In this document: positions 53,830 to 63,068 of the stretch, piece by piece
Position numbering within the stretch: the stretch's first letter is position 1
Layout of the letters: the number at the start of each line of letters is the position of its first letter
NCBI RefSeq assembly: GCF_000488215.1
Contig: NZ_KI530736.1
Coordinates: 1-64,000 of the forward strand
Source of the DNA: Acinetobacter nectaris CIP 110549
Lineage (GTDB): Bacteria; Pseudomonadota; Gammaproteobacteria; Pseudomonadales; Moraxellaceae
Reading direction: 5' to 3'
DNA: 64,000 bases
The notes under the pieces: model-generated
The model's database searches: none
Told to the model about the DNA's origin: nothing
What the model saw: only the letters and a program-made list of their open reading frames with translations
Position numbers and translations under genes: made by a program

Positions 53830-54124
53830 TAGAGAAAGCCTTCTTTAATGCACAAACAATATCTTCAGTTGTCTTTTCTTTCACATAGTACTTACTTTTC
53901 TGTGATTCCTTTTGTTTATAAAGAATTCCTTCATCACACATCTTTGTTAAATGCTGAGAGGTTGCAGAAATACTTAAGTCGCATTCAGAGGCAATTTCAC
54001 CATTTGTCAAACCAGGACTTTTCATCACAGCACAGATCATTAATAGTCGTTGAGGATTACTAATGATTTTTAGAAAGCTAGTTGCTTTGACTGCTTCTTG
54101 AAAGGTATCACTTAAATCTTTCAT
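53822..54124 (-). CDS. ArsR-type winged-helix repressor
   Basis: 100 residues, one winged helix: IISNPQRLLMICAVMKSPGLTNGEIASECDLSISATSQHLTKM, then the wing (YKQKESQKSKYYVKE). Two Cys residues (CAVM, CDLS) do not form the metal box ELCVC, so metal sensing is doubtful. First gene of the operon with the HbpS-like and SDR genes, which it probably represses in response to a redox or small-molecule signal. Confidence 0.87.
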   Translation of the reverse strand: MKDLSDTFQEAVKATSFLKIISNPQRLLMICAVMKSPGLTNGEIASECDLSISATSQHLTKMCDEGILYKQKESQKSKYYVKEKTTEDIVCALKKAFSNE

Positions 54125-54221
54125 TAGTTAATTATTCCTAATGTTAGTATTTTTTAATATTAGTAAATTCTAACTAAACTGTCAATAGGAAGTAAAATAT
54201 ACCGCAAGAGTAAAATTTTTC

Positions 54222-54250
54222 GTGACAAAGTAGACAGATTTGTATATTAT
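54222..54250 (+). promoter_or_regulatory. Sigma-70 promoter of the sRNA candidate
   Basis: GTGACA (54222-54227) and TATTAT (54245-54250), 17 bp apart. Transcription would begin near 54257, with a terminator only 30-57 bases further and no start codon or ORF between. Confidence 0.55.
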
Positions 54251-54256
54251 ACATTT

Positions 54257-54322
54257 ATTATAAATATAAAGTTGTATCCCCAATCGAGACCTACTAAACC
54301 CCAAAGTAGGTCTTTCTTTTTT
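54257..54322 (+). ncRNA. Candidate small RNA, about 65 nt
   Basis: A strong terminator (AGACCTAC / GTAGGTCT, 8-bp stem, 11-base loop, then TTCTTTTTTTT) stands alone at 54287-54321 with no gene ending before it: the nearest left gene runs away on the other strand. A fair sigma-70 promoter lies 37 bp upstream. The predicted transcript has a single-stranded leader GTTGTATCCCCAATCG that could base-pair with targets. No known sRNA family was recognised. Confidence 0.5.
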
Positions 54323-54680
54323 TTAGAATATTGTAATAAAGTCAGAAGAATATTCGATAAAAGTAGTGCAGTAATTTTATATAAGAAATTTGAAAAATGA
54401 GTATGATATTTAAAAGAATCAAGTTTTTTTCTAAAAAAATCAAATTACTATATAATTTAAATTTTTGTGAATAGAAGACTATATTAATTTTATAATGTAT
54501 TTTTGAGAATGTAAGATCTTCTGTTAAGTGAAATGGACAGCAGAAATAGTATTATTTCATTATTAAAAGTAATGTGATAACAAATAAATAATGACCGATC
54601 ATGACACAAACCTTTAGCAGCGTTTAATAAAAATATGTAGATATTAACTCTAAAATTATAAATATATCAAAGGGAAGAGT

Positions 54681-55220
54681 ATGAATCATCCACAAATAAA
54701 AATAGACAATATAAGTATAGTTGCTTTGTATCAGTGTGAACCTAGAGAGTTAGTTTCTTTCTATACAAGAAACAAGGACCACTTACAGAAGTCAATGCCA
54801 CTACGAAGTTTAGACTTTTATGAAGAAGATTATTGGGAATCTAAAATTTTTGACTATCGACAATCTTTTATGAACGGAAAATCAGTATGTTTTATATTAA
54901 AAAGTGCAAATCAAACTATTGGAATTATTAATTTTGATCAGATTATATATGGGGCATTCCTTTCATGCTATTTAGGATATGCATTAGACGAAAAATATCA
55001 AGGTAAGGGAATCATGTTTAAATCTCTTCAATTTGCAATGAATTATGTCACTGATGAGTTAGGACTTAATCGGATTATGGCAAATTATGTTCCAGAGAAT
55101 TATCGTAGTGCAAAATTATTACATAAATTAGGATTTGAGAGAGAAGGATATGCAAGAAAATATTTAAAACTTAACGGTGTATGGAAAGATCATATATTAA
55201 CTAGCTTCATTAATGATTGA
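54681..55220 (+). CDS. RimJ-type GNAT N-acetyltransferase
   Basis: 179 residues. GNAT acetyl-CoA loop DEKYQGKGIMFKSLQFAM at about 108-125 and the RimJ/RimL end NYRSAKLLHKLGFEREGYA followed by DHILTSFIND. The family acetylates ribosomal-protein or other N-termini, or small amines. AAGGGAAG ribosome site before the ATG. Single gene; unlike the GNAT relic at 19834 it is intact. Confidence 0.85.
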   Translation: MNHPQIKIDNISIVALYQCEPRELVSFYTRNKDHLQKSMPLRSLDFYEEDYWESKIFDYRQSFMNGKSVCFILKSANQTIGIINFDQIIYGAFLSCYLGYALDEKYQGKGIMFKSLQFAMNYVTDELGLNRIMANYVPENYRSAKLLHKLGFEREGYARKYLKLNGVWKDHILTSFIND

Positions 55221-55374
55221 TACTATTAAAAAATAAATAATTTGATAGAAATCTATCTAATTTTTCTTTGTATTGGAGAATTAGGCAAAAATACGAAAGA
55301 ATCAGAGAAACACTTCTACTGAATCATCTTTATATTAATGACTTAAAGTTTTTAATTAATATAAAGAGTTAACT

Positions 55375-56112
55375 ATGTCTAAAAATATTAAGTCAAAAGT
55401 TATTGTAATTACAGGTGCAAGTAGTGGATTGGGTGAAGAAACTGCACGTCTTTTAGCAGGTTTAGGTGCTAATTTGGTATTGGGTGCACGTCGTATAGAC
55501 AAGTTAGAAAAGCTTGCAATAGATCTAAAGCTAGATTCTAGAGCAGTTTTAAAAATGGATGTAACTCAGCGAGTTCAAGTCCAAGCGCTTGTCGATCGAG
55601 CAATTGAAATTTATGGAAGAATTGATGTCATTATCAATAATGCTGGTTTAATGCCTAGTTCAATGCTAGATAAATTGAAAGTAGATGAATGGGATAGCAT
55701 GATTGATGTCAATATTAAGGGTGTTTTATATGGCATAGCAGCAGCTTTACCTTATATGCAAAAACAAAAATCAGGTCAAATTATTAATGTATCTTCTGTT
55801 GCTGGCCATAAAGTAGGTCCAGGAGGTGCTGTTTATGCAGGAACAAAATGGGCTGTAAGAGCTATCTCTGAAGGGCTTCGTCAAGAAGTTAAACCTTGGA
55901 ATATTCGCACTACAATAGTATCTCCAGGTGCAATAGCAACAGAGTTGACAAATACGATTACTGACGAAGACATTGCAAAAGGGATGGCAAAGACATATGA
56001 AAGTGCGCTTTCAGCAAGTTCATTTGCAAATGTAGTTGCTTTTGCGATATCTCAGCCGCAAGAGATAGATATTAATGAAATAGTATTCCGCCCTACAGTT
56101 CAATCTTACTAA
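55375..56112 (+). CDS. Short-chain dehydrogenase/reductase
   Basis: 245 residues. [20 protein letters not shown] cofactor loop, LGARRIDKL (Arg after the second strand favours NADP), [24 protein letters not shown] and [14 protein letters not shown]. It groups by eye with the stress-induced NADP oxidoreductases often linked to MFS genes. The MFS gene starts 80 bp downstream, making a likely operon. Substrate unknown. Confidence 0.88.
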   Translation: MSKNIKSKVIVITGASSGLGEETARLLAGLGANLVLGARRIDKLEKLAIDLKLDSRAVLKMDVTQRVQVQALVDRAIEIYGRIDVIINNAGLMPSSMLDKLKVDEWDSMIDVNIKGVLYGIAAALPYMQKQKSGQIINVSSVAGHKVGPGGAVYAGTKWAVRAISEGLRQEVKPWNIRTTIVSPGAIATELTNTITDEDIAKGMAKTYESALSASSFANVVAFAISQPQEIDINEIVFRPTVQSY

Positions 56113-56191
56113 CTACTAGTTAGGCCACTTGATATCTAAGGGTGCATTTTTAGCCCTTAGTTCTTCAGTTGTATTCATGGAGATATTTTTA

Positions 56192-57388
56192 ATGGCTTTC
56201 AACTTATCCAAGGAAAGAAAGTCTTCTTTTGTCTTAATAAAACTATTCCCAATTATGCTTACGGTATTTATTAGTTTCATAATTATTGGAGGGGCACTTC
56301 CAGTTTTACCTTTGCATATCAGAAATAATTTAGGCTTTGGAACTTTTATTATTGGTATTATTGCAGGTGCACAATTTGCTGCATCTTTGATTTCACGTAT
56401 TTGGTCGGGGCGTTTTTCTGATACTTATGGGACGAAACCAAGTGTTGTTTTTGGATTGGTTTTAGCAAGTATAGCTGGTATTTTATATTTTCTATCTATT
56501 TTTACTATAGATGAAAAAGATTGCTCTATTATATTATTGCTAATAGGTCGAGCTATTCTTGGAGCTGCGGAAAGCTTTATTATCACAGGTAGTATTTCTT
56601 GGGGACTTGCCTTAGTAGATAAAAAACATGCTGGTAAAGTCATTGCTTGGATGGGAACAGCAATGTTTGCAGCAATGGCTTTTAGTGGCCCAATAGGTAT
56701 ATTTCTTTTTAACCTTTGGGGTTTTAAAGCAATTGCCTTTTTAACTTTGCTTTTACCTTTAGCTATTTTAATCTATTTGAGAGCTGTACCGAGTATTCTT
56801 CCTAAACCACAAAAAGATACGGCTACTTTTCAATCTGTAATCCAGTTTGTATGGCTACCTGGTCTTGGAGCTGCACTTGCAAGTATTGGTTATTGTACCA
56901 TTATTTCTTTTAGCTCACTTTACTATAATACAATGCACTGGCAACCTGTCTGGTTGGCTTTTACAACTTTTGGTATAACTTTAATTATCACTCGTATGTT
57001 CTTGGGGCATTTACCCGATCAGTTTAGGGGTGCAGTTATTGCATTAATTTTTGTATTTGTGCAAGCATTGGGTCTATTTGTAATGTGGGAAGCAAAAAAT
57101 GCTTTAACTGCATCAGTTGGGGCAGCATTAGCAGGTTTGGGATATTCATTAGTTTATCCTGGGTTAGGCGTGGAAGCTATGGCAAAAGCAACGTCCCAAA
57201 ATCGTGGTATAGCAATGGGAATTTATACGGCTTTTCTTGATGTTGCTATGGCTCTGGGTGGTCCTATGCTTGGATTAATTGGGGGTAGCTTTGGAGTTGC
57301 TCATATATTTTTAATAAGCGCATTTATTGTTTTAAGCACTTCAATTGTTATCGTTATATTGTTGAAACGCTCTGCTGTTCTGATATGA
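56192..57388 (+). CDS. MFS transporter (YfcJ/YhhS-like)
   Basis: About 398 residues from the ATG at 56192, preceded by GGAGAT; an extended frame from a TTG at 56129 is less likely. 12 membrane segments, loop RIWSGRFSDTYGTKPSV and GAAESFIITGSISWGLALV. Resembles the YfcJ/YhhS arabinose/glyphosate-type exporters. Probably co-transcribed with the SDR gene and closed by the terminator at 57419. Confidence 0.85.
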   Translation: MAFNLSKERKSSFVLIKLFPIMLTVFISFIIIGGALPVLPLHIRNNLGFGTFIIGIIAGAQFAASLISRIWSGRFSDTYGTKPSVVFGLVLASIAGILYFLSIFTIDEKDCSIILLLIGRAILGAAESFIITGSISWGLALVDKKHAGKVIAWMGTAMFAAMAFSGPIGIFLFNLWGFKAIAFLTLLLPLAILIYLRAVPSILPKPQKDTATFQSVIQFVWLPGLGAALASIGYCTIISFSSLYYNTMHWQPVWLAFTTFGITLIITRMFLGHLPDQFRGAVIALIFVFVQALGLFVMWEAKNALTASVGAALAGLGYSLVYPGLGVEAMAKATSQNRGIAMGIYTAFLDVAMALGGPMLGLIGGSFGVAHIFLISAFIVLSTSIVIVILLKRSAVLI

Positions 57389-57418
57389 AAAGGATTTATA
57401 AAGATTATTTTAATGCCT

Positions 57419-57446
57419 AAAAGCCAATATATCTATATTGGCTTTT
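57419..57446 (+). terminator. Rho-independent terminator
   Basis: AAAAGCCAATATA / TATATTGGCTTTT, a long stem with small loop after the MFS stop. It closely resembles the hairpin at 52606. Confidence 0.75.
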
Positions 57447-57489
57447 GAGTAATAAGCTTTTACCTTTTATTACTTATACCTAGATTTTG

Positions 57490-57936
57490 CTAAAACTCTG
57501 GCTTCTCCCCAGGTTCAGGTTTAGATTGAGAAATATCATGTACTCCAGAGTAAACTACAATTAATGTTGCTCCATCTGGACCCGTAACGCCTCTATGCAC
57601 ATCGTTTACAGATTCAGCAAATGCCTTACCTTGCTTAAAGGTTTTTTTAACCCCAGCTTTATTCTCAATAGTTAAAGTACCCTGTAATACATAACCAGCA
57701 TTTGGATAAGGGTGAGTATGCCAAGGTAAATCTGAGTTAGGGCTTAAATGGAATTTAAGTACTGATAACTCGGGTTTACCTTTAGGATATTGCTTATAAT
57801 GAGTACCATCTCATGCTTTTTGTGTGGTTAATAACATATCAACTTTTGCAGATTGTGATTCTTCATGAGCATAAACTGTATGTAAACTCGCAATAGATAT
57901 GAGAAAAGTTGTAGTTAACTGTTTTAAAAAGTTCAT
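57490..57936 (-). pseudogene. Exported cupin protein with in-frame TGA at codon 42
   Basis: No single long ORF covers it. From the ATG at 57936 the frame reads a signal peptide (MNFLKQLTTTFLISIAS, cut near VYA), LLTTQKA, TGA at 57813-57811, then DGTHYKQYPKGKPELSV and a cupin domain: LPWHTHPYPNAGYVLQGTL (metal His residues) and NDVHRGVTGPDG. It ends QSKPEPGEKPEF at 57490. The frame is unbroken apart from the stop, where a TGG would give the expected Trp before DG. A recent one-base pseudogene. Confidence 0.8.
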
Positions 57937-58223
57937 AAGTTTTCTTCCATTAAGAATATTTACTAATAGTGAACCTCATAATTAATTTTGAATTGTATAA
58001 ATACGAACTCTATATCCTTGATGCTTATTATTTAACCTTAACCAATATTCGCATTATATTTTTTAAAGGATTGAGTTGTCTAATATGTTACAAAGTCTAA
58101 TTTTAAAATAGGTATTTTGAATAAAATATCGTTAAATTTGCTATAATATTTGAATATTAAGTAATTTATAAAAATATAATCGTTGATTATTGAGTTCAAT
58201 GTTTTTAGATTAAGACAATATGT

Positions 58224-58934
58224 ATGAGTAATGAAAATAAAGTTTTAAAGACCGTTGAAAGAACATTCTTCGTACTTGAGTTATTAAGTGCTTCAAACCG
58301 TGAAATGAGTCTGGATGAACTATCACTTTTACTTTCTGTCAATAAGACAACACTTCATGCTCTTTTAAATACGTTAGTCATTTTAGGTTATGTAATTAAT
58401 AATAAAGGTAACTATAGTCCTAATATTCGTTTGTCACTATTGGCAGGACGAAAAAATGGCTACTATGATGACCTAATACAAAAATTTAGACCTAAAATAG
58501 AAAAGATAGCTGATCTGAGTGGAAATACATGTCTAATTGCTATTAAATCGGGTAGCCATCATTATGTAATTTTAGATTACATAGAAAAAGAATATAAGCT
58601 TAAAGATAATAAGAAAAGAAGTCCCTTTGTATCCATGGTATCTTCAGCAACAGGAAATATATTCCTCGCTTATGATAAAAAGTTACTTTCTTCCATGAGA
58701 AAGGGAAATTATATAACCCCTATCATTGAAGATAAAATTAAGAAAATTCAAGAAAAAGGATATGCTTTAGATATTCGAGAGGTAGATGCATCTATTTCAT
58801 GTGTTGCATTTCCTATCTTTGATAAAAACAAATTCAGTGCTGTTGTTACCGTTGTGACGACAGATAATTATATCAATGAAAGCATATGTATAAATGTGAA
58901 AAAATTCTTGAATCAAGATACGATGGACTTCTAG
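58224..58934 (+). CDS. IclR family regulator
   Basis: 236 residues. N-terminal winged helix (ERTFFVLELLSASNREMSLDELS, VNKTTLHALLNTLVILGYV) and C-terminal IclR effector domain (KFRPKIEKIADLSGNTCLIA, GYALDIREVDASISCVAFPIF). The usual length is 250-270, so the C-terminus is a little short. It faces the thiF gene tail to tail 3 bp away. Possible target: the genes downstream of the broken cupin or the catabolic cluster to the right. Confidence 0.85.
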   Translation: MSNENKVLKTVERTFFVLELLSASNREMSLDELSLLLSVNKTTLHALLNTLVILGYVINNKGNYSPNIRLSLLAGRKNGYYDDLIQKFRPKIEKIADLSGNTCLIAIKSGSHHYVILDYIEKEYKLKDNKKRSPFVSMVSSATGNIFLAYDKKLLSSMRKGNYITPIIEDKIKKIQEKGYALDIREVDASISCVAFPIFDKNKFSAVVTVVTTDNYINESICINVKKFLNQDTMDF

Positions 58935-58936
58935 AA

Positions 58937-59905
58937 CTAGATGCCCATAGCAATAATAGCAAGATTATTAACCCCTTTTTCTTCTAAATGGCTTGCAAAG
59001 TTTAGTGCACGCATACCCGTCTTACATACAAGGACAGTACGTTGCTTTGTTTGAGGTATAAAATTAATACTTTTTTCAAAGTTTATTTGAATATTATATT
59101 CAATGGAGTTTGAAGTATTAATTTCTTCATTAGATCTTAGTTCAATAACATAATCATCTGTATCAATTTCGGATGAATCTATAAATTTTATATGTGATTT
59201 TATATGATTTTCTTCTGCAAGATGAAAATTAATAATAGTATTTTGCCATGTTGAGAAATCGAATTGAAAAAGTTTACCTAAAGGCGATGGATAGAACTCT
59301 AATAAGATACTTAGAGCAACCTGAGCTTGCATTGAACCAATAACAGCAACGGCCGTCCCCATAACACCCTCTGTATTACAACTTCCTATAGCTTTGGGTA
59401 CATGTGGGAAAATTGCTCGATAACTTGGATAACCTGCACAAAATGCACCGACATATCCCATTCTCATCATCACTGATGCACTGACAAGTGGTATGTTCAT
59501 TTGCATACATTGGTCAGATAATATATATGTTGTTGCAAAATTATCTGCAGCATCAATAACTATATCAATATCTTGCAATGCCAAATTAGCATTAGAAATA
59601 TATAATCGAGTTGTATGTGTTTCTATAGTGACATAGGGGTTTAAATGCTTTAGGGTATTTTTTGCAGTTAATGCCTTACTCTGACCAATGTCTTGCATTC
59701 TATATAAAGTTTGACGATGCAAATTGCTTTCATCGACGATATCAGCATCATACAATCGAATAAAACCAATACCAGCTCCAACTAAAAGTGGTAGAACTTG
59801 GCAACCTAAGCCACCTGCACCGACTACAAGAACTTTTGCATGTTGAAGCTTTTTCTGTCCTATTTCACCAATTTCTTTAAGTTGTATTTGTCTTTGATAG
59901 CGCAC
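58937..59905 (-). CDS. thiF: ThiF-type adenylyltransferase with C-terminal rhodanese-like part
   Basis: 322 residues from a GTG at 59905 with AGGAATA ahead. E1-like domain (about 1-240): VVGAGGLGCQVLPLLVGAGI, YDADIVDESNLHRQTLYR, DAADNFATTYILSDQC. The last 80 residues resemble a degenerate rhodanese domain with VLVCKTGMRALNFASHLEEKG. It adenylates the ThiS tail for sulfur transfer in thiazole synthesis. Fourth gene of thiO-thiS-thiG-thiF, 10 bp after thiG. Confidence 0.88.
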   Translation of the reverse strand: MRYQRQIQLKEIGEIGQKKLQHAKVLVVGAGGLGCQVLPLLVGAGIGFIRLYDADIVDESNLHRQTLYRMQDIGQSKALTAKNTLKHLNPYVTIETHTTRLYISNANLALQDIDIVIDAADNFATTYILSDQCMQMNIPLVSASVMMRMGYVGAFCAGYPSYRAIFPHVPKAIGSCNTEGVMGTAVAVIGSMQAQVALSILLEFYPSPLGKLFQFDFSTWQNTIINFHLAEENHIKSHIKFIDSSEIDTDDYVIELRSNEEINTSNSIEYNIQINFEKSINFIPQTKQRTVLVCKTGMRALNFASHLEEKGVNNLAIIAMGI

Positions 59906-59915
59906 TTATATATTC

Positions 59916-60677
59916 CTAAATTAGTTTAGCTAATCCATATGCAGGAGTAGATGCATGTGCCATATCTCTTTTGGGCATTAACCCTGCTTTATAGGCAATA
60001 TGTCCTGCCTCAATTGCTAGCTTAAATGCTTGAGCCATTTGAATAGGGTCTTTTGCTTTAGATACCGCGGTATTAAGTAGTACAGCATCAAACCCCATTT
60101 CCATTACTTTTGCAGCTTGACTGGGTGCGCCAATACCTGCATCGACAATAAGAGGAATATCTGAAAAATAAGATCGCATTGCGCGGAGTCCTTCAACATT
60201 ACGTATGCGCTGTCCTGAACCAATAGGTGCAGCCCAAGGCATAAGTACCTTACACCCAACTTGTACTAACTTTTCTGCAATGACTAAGTCTTCAGTTGTA
60301 TACGGGAATACCTCAAAACCTTCTTGGTTAAGTATTCTTGCTGCTTCAACTAAACTAAAAGGATTTGGCTGTAATGTATCTGCATGGCCAATGACTTCTA
60401 GTTTAATCCAATTTGTGCCAAAAACTTCACGTGCCATATGTGCTGTTGTTACAGCTTCTTTGACGCTATAGCAACCTGCTGTATTTGGTAGAACTTTTTT
60501 ATTTGCTTGCTTTAAAAGATTTCTAAACTCTTCGCCACCTTTTTTTCCTTCTCTACGTAGGCTTACAGTAATAATCTCAGTATTTGATGCAGTAATTGCT
60601 TTTTCTAATAGATCAGGTGAAGAGTAACCTGCTGTACCAAGAAGTAATCTAGATGCTAAAGGAAAGTTGTAGATCAT
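59916..60677 (-). CDS. thiG: Thiazole synthase
   Basis: 253 residues, TIM barrel. [52 protein letters not shown] (Schiff-base Lys), [15 protein letters not shown] and [19 protein letters not shown] are all intact. It joins deoxyxylulose phosphate, dehydroglycine and ThiS thiocarboxylate to the thiazole moiety of thiamine. It is 4 bp after thiS. Confidence 0.93.
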   Translation of the reverse strand: MIYNFPLASRLLLGTAGYSSPDLLEKAITASNTEIITVSLRREGKKGGEEFRNLLKQANKKVLPNTAGCYSVKEAVTTAHMAREVFGTNWIKLEVIGHADTLQPNPFSLVEAARILNQEGFEVFPYTTEDLVIAEKLVQVGCKVLMPWAAPIGSGQRIRNVEGLRAMRSYFSDIPLIVDAGIGAPSQAAKVMEMGFDAVLLNTAVSKAKDPIQMAQAFKLAIEAGHIAYKAGLMPKRDMAHASTPAYGLAKLI

Positions 60678-60680
60678 TTT

Positions 60681-60878
60681 TTATCCTCTTTGCATGGGTG
60701 ATACAACTTCAATATGCATATTTTCTTCTAGTACTTTTGTTTCATATGCTTTCCGAGGCATGAAATCAGAGTTAATTGCTGTTGCAATACATTTAATATC
60801 AAAACTTTGTTCTAACAAAAGATCTTTTAACGTCTGACTTTTGGTATCAATCTTCTGTCCATTTAAAAAAATATTCAT
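60681..60878 (-). CDS. thiS: Sulfur carrier protein ThiS with altered Gly tail
   Basis: 65 residues from the ATG at 60878 (the longer frame overlaps thiO and is not real). The ubiquitin-like fold is clear: MNIFLNGQKIDTKSQTLKDL, CIATAINSDFMPRKAYE, HIEVVSPMQRG. The C-terminus is Arg-Gly instead of the universal Gly-Gly; one G-to-A change (GGA to AGA) would account for it. The terminal Gly, where the thiocarboxylate forms, remains. Whether ThiF and ThiG accept it is uncertain. Confidence 0.88.
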   Translation of the reverse strand: MNIFLNGQKIDTKSQTLKDLLLEQSFDIKCIATAINSDFMPRKAYETKVLEENMHIEVVSPMQRG

Positions 60879-60885
60879 AAGCTGC

Positions 60886-61803
60886 CTATTTTGCTTTAAG
60901 TCTTGCAATAAAGTTTTGTGCGATGATTGGTGCGAGTAGGAAACCATGACGATACATACCATTCACAAAGTATTTGCCATTTTTAAACTTAATTTCAGGT
61001 AAATTGCTAGGAAATGAAGGACGTAAACCTGCACCTGTTTCAATTATTTTTGCTTCAGCAAATGCTGGGTTAATCACATAAGTAGAAGTTAAGAGTTCAA
61101 GAACAGCTCTTACACTAATTTTTCCATGATCATTACTTTCTAGCATGGTGGCACCTAGCATAAAACGTCCATTATCACGAGGGACTAAGTAACACGGAAA
61201 TCTTGGGTGCAAAAATCGAATAGGTCTAGAAAAGTGAATATCGTGTGTTTCTAAAATCAGCATTTCTCCACGTACTGCACGCAGATCACTTAAACTGTCT
61301 TGTGCAGCAATGCCCCGACAATCGACAATTGTTCCACTAGGTTTACTTTGATGAAATGGAACACCCTTACTCACTAAGAACTCTCGTAATTGAGAAAGTG
61401 CATATCTTGGGTCTAAATGGGCTTCTTCAGAAAAGAACAGTCCTCTTTCAAAATGGTCGGAGATATCTGATTCAATATCTTGGGGTCTAACCCAAGTATG
61501 TTGATCTGTCATTTTTGAAAATCTATTTAACTCTTCTATGTCTCTTGCAGGAGCAATAACTAAAGTACCATTTTGGTGTACTAAAGGGATGGTACTAGAC
61601 CACCATGAAATTGCTTTTATACCTTGTTCTGTAACATAAGATGGTGCGCTCTCTGTTTCGCAATACGGTGCAAGCATTCCACCTGCCCAATGTGATGCTG
61701 CTGTAATATCAGATGTAATAACTTCACATTTTTCTCCCATTTTAGTGAGTTCAACAGCAATGCAGAGTCCTGTGACACCATTACCTAAAATAGACCATTT
61801 CAT
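60886..61803 (-). CDS. thiO: Glycine oxidase
   Basis: 305 residues, FAD-dependent amine oxidase of the DAO family. FAD-binding motif LGNGVTGLCIAVELTKMG at about 6-23, ITAASHWAGGMLAPYCE, and C-terminal GAGLRPSFPSNLP plus NGMYRHGFLLAPI. It makes dehydroglycine (glyoxylate imine) for ThiG and needs oxygen. First gene of the operon; no TPP riboswitch is visible in the 75 bp before it. Confidence 0.9.
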   Translation of the reverse strand: MKWSILGNGVTGLCIAVELTKMGEKCEVITSDITAASHWAGGMLAPYCETESAPSYVTEQGIKAISWWSSTIPLVHQNGTLVIAPARDIEELNRFSKMTDQHTWVRPQDIESDISDHFERGLFFSEEAHLDPRYALSQLREFLVSKGVPFHQSKPSGTIVDCRGIAAQDSLSDLRAVRGEMLILETHDIHFSRPIRFLHPRFPCYLVPRDNGRFMLGATMLESNDHGKISVRAVLELLTSTYVINPAFAEAKIIETGAGLRPSFPSNLPEIKFKNGKYFVNGMYRHGFLLAPIIAQNFIARLKAK

Positions 61804-61878
61804 AGTAAGTAGCTCATATAATAATGATTAAAATATATTTTTATAGGTAATATTATTTTAAATACCACCTATAAATTA

Positions 61879-62487
61879 TTAAAAACTATTTATTTTGATG
61901 ACCTCATCAAAAGGAAGCTTTCCTATTTTTGGATAGCGTTGAGTCGTACTTTTACCAATAGCAACCATTAAGCAAATGACATGGTCATTTGGTAAATGGA
62001 TAACTTCTGCCATTTTTCCAAAATCAAAGCCAACCATAGAACAACTATCTAGACCAAATTCTTGAGCAGCAAGCATGAGTGTCTGAGAGAAAATACCAGC
62101 ACTACGCATAAGCTCATCACGTTGAACTTCTAAACGACCATGGTAATACTGATCTATTGCACTCATCATAAAACTTTGCACATCTTGCGTTGCACCACTC
62201 CAAACACGTTGAGCAACTTTATTTTGCCAACTATTTTTATGTGCAGTGATAACAACTAGCATAGATGATTCAGTTACCTGAGGTTGATTCCATGAGAACT
62301 CACGTATTTGAGCTCTTTGTTTCTGATCTTCAATCAGAACAAGCCGCCAGTGTTGTAAATTAAATGCACTTGGTGCATTTTCTAAACAAATTTCAAGGAG
62401 ATTCTTTTTTATGTCTGAGCTGATGATATAGTTTGGATCAAAGTTCTTGGCAGAATGGCGATTTTTAATCGCATCTAAAACATTCAT
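61879..62487 (-). CDS. Nitroreductase family flavoprotein
   Basis: 202 residues, FMN-binding nitroreductase fold: IKNRHSAKNFDPNY at the N-terminus, ENAPSAFNLQHWRLVLIED (FMN loop), AAQEFGLDSCSMVGFD and CLMVAIGKSTTQRYPK. Uses NAD(P)H to reduce nitro compounds, quinones or flavins. It lies between thiO and an HbpS-like gene, 10 bp from the latter, on the same strand. Confidence 0.88.
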   Translation of the reverse strand: MNVLDAIKNRHSAKNFDPNYIISSDIKKNLLEICLENAPSAFNLQHWRLVLIEDQKQRAQIREFSWNQPQVTESSMLVVITAHKNSWQNKVAQRVWSGATQDVQSFMMSAIDQYYHGRLEVQRDELMRSAGIFSQTLMLAAQEFGLDSCSMVGFDFGKMAEVIHLPNDHVICLMVAIGKSTTQRYPKIGKLPFDEVIKINSF

Positions 62488-62497
62488 AGATGACCTT

Positions 62498-62941
62498 TTA
62501 AATATCTTTTATATTATTATTCAAATTTTTAAGTGCATACTCTGCAATATGCTGATCCTCTGTATAACTGCCACCAGAAATACCAATAGCGCCTATAATC
62601 TTTTCATCATGAATAATAGGATATCCGCCACCTACGGCTAGCATTCTTGGTATATTGGAAAGAGGGGCTAATTTAGAATCATTAAATAACTCATTCCAAG
62701 TATGTGTAGGATGACCAAAAGAGCTTGCAGTCCATGCTTTATTAATCGCAGCATCTACAGTAAGAAAGCCTGCATTTTCCGAACGATTAAAGGCAATTAA
62801 ATGTCCGCCCGTATCCACAATAGCAACTGCAATATTTAACCCAAGTTGGTTACTTTCTTCCATTGCTGACTCAATTAATTGATTCGCTTCCACTAAATCT
62901 ATTTGTATAATAGATTTGTACTGTCTATTTATTTTATTCAT
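62498..62941 (-). CDS. HbpS/GlcG family (DUF336) protein
   Basis: 147 residues, full DUF336 fold: LVEANQLIESAMEESNQLGLNIAVAIVDTGG, the AFNRSENAGFLTVDAAINKAW helix, GGGYPIIHDEKIIGAIGISGG and the C-terminal DQHIAEYALKN. Such proteins bind haem or small metabolites outside or inside the cell; none is enzymatically settled. No signal peptide. Likely co-transcribed with the nitroreductase gene. Confidence 0.87.
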   Translation of the reverse strand: MNKINRQYKSIIQIDLVEANQLIESAMEESNQLGLNIAVAIVDTGGHLIAFNRSENAGFLTVDAAINKAWTASSFGHPTHTWNELFNDSKLAPLSNIPRMLAVGGGYPIIHDEKIIGAIGISGGSYTEDQHIAEYALKNLNNNIKDI

Positions 62942-63029
62942 TTAAGAAACCTCAGATACGCATCGCAATATAAAAAATTAAATAAAGTTTTATCTTAGAT
63001 AACAAAGAAAATTTAAGATGGTGAGATGA

Positions 63030-63058
63030 GTGCTTTTATACGCAAAGCATAAAAGCAC
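63030..63058 (-). terminator. Terminator after the E1-beta gene
   Basis: GTGCTTTTAT / ATAAAAGCAC with a short loop, just after the stop of the minus-strand dehydrogenase gene. It separates that operon from the HbpS-nitroreductase-thi genes. Confidence 0.6.
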
Positions 63059-63068
63059 CCAGTTCTAA

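Larger units (their letters stand above)
54125..54680. other. Intergenic region with orphan terminator
   Basis: 556 bp between the ArsR operon and a GNAT gene. It contains the promoter-terminator unit at 54222-54322 and AT-rich DNA with no ORF. Confidence 0.6.

Noticed and set aside
60879..60962. Long form of the thiS frame
   Set aside because: It overlaps the 3' end of thiO; the ATG at 60878 starts the ubiquitin-like fold exactly.
61804..61878. Possible TPP riboswitch before thiO
   Set aside because: Only 75 bp of AT-rich sequence without the conserved CUGAGA and ACCUGA elements.
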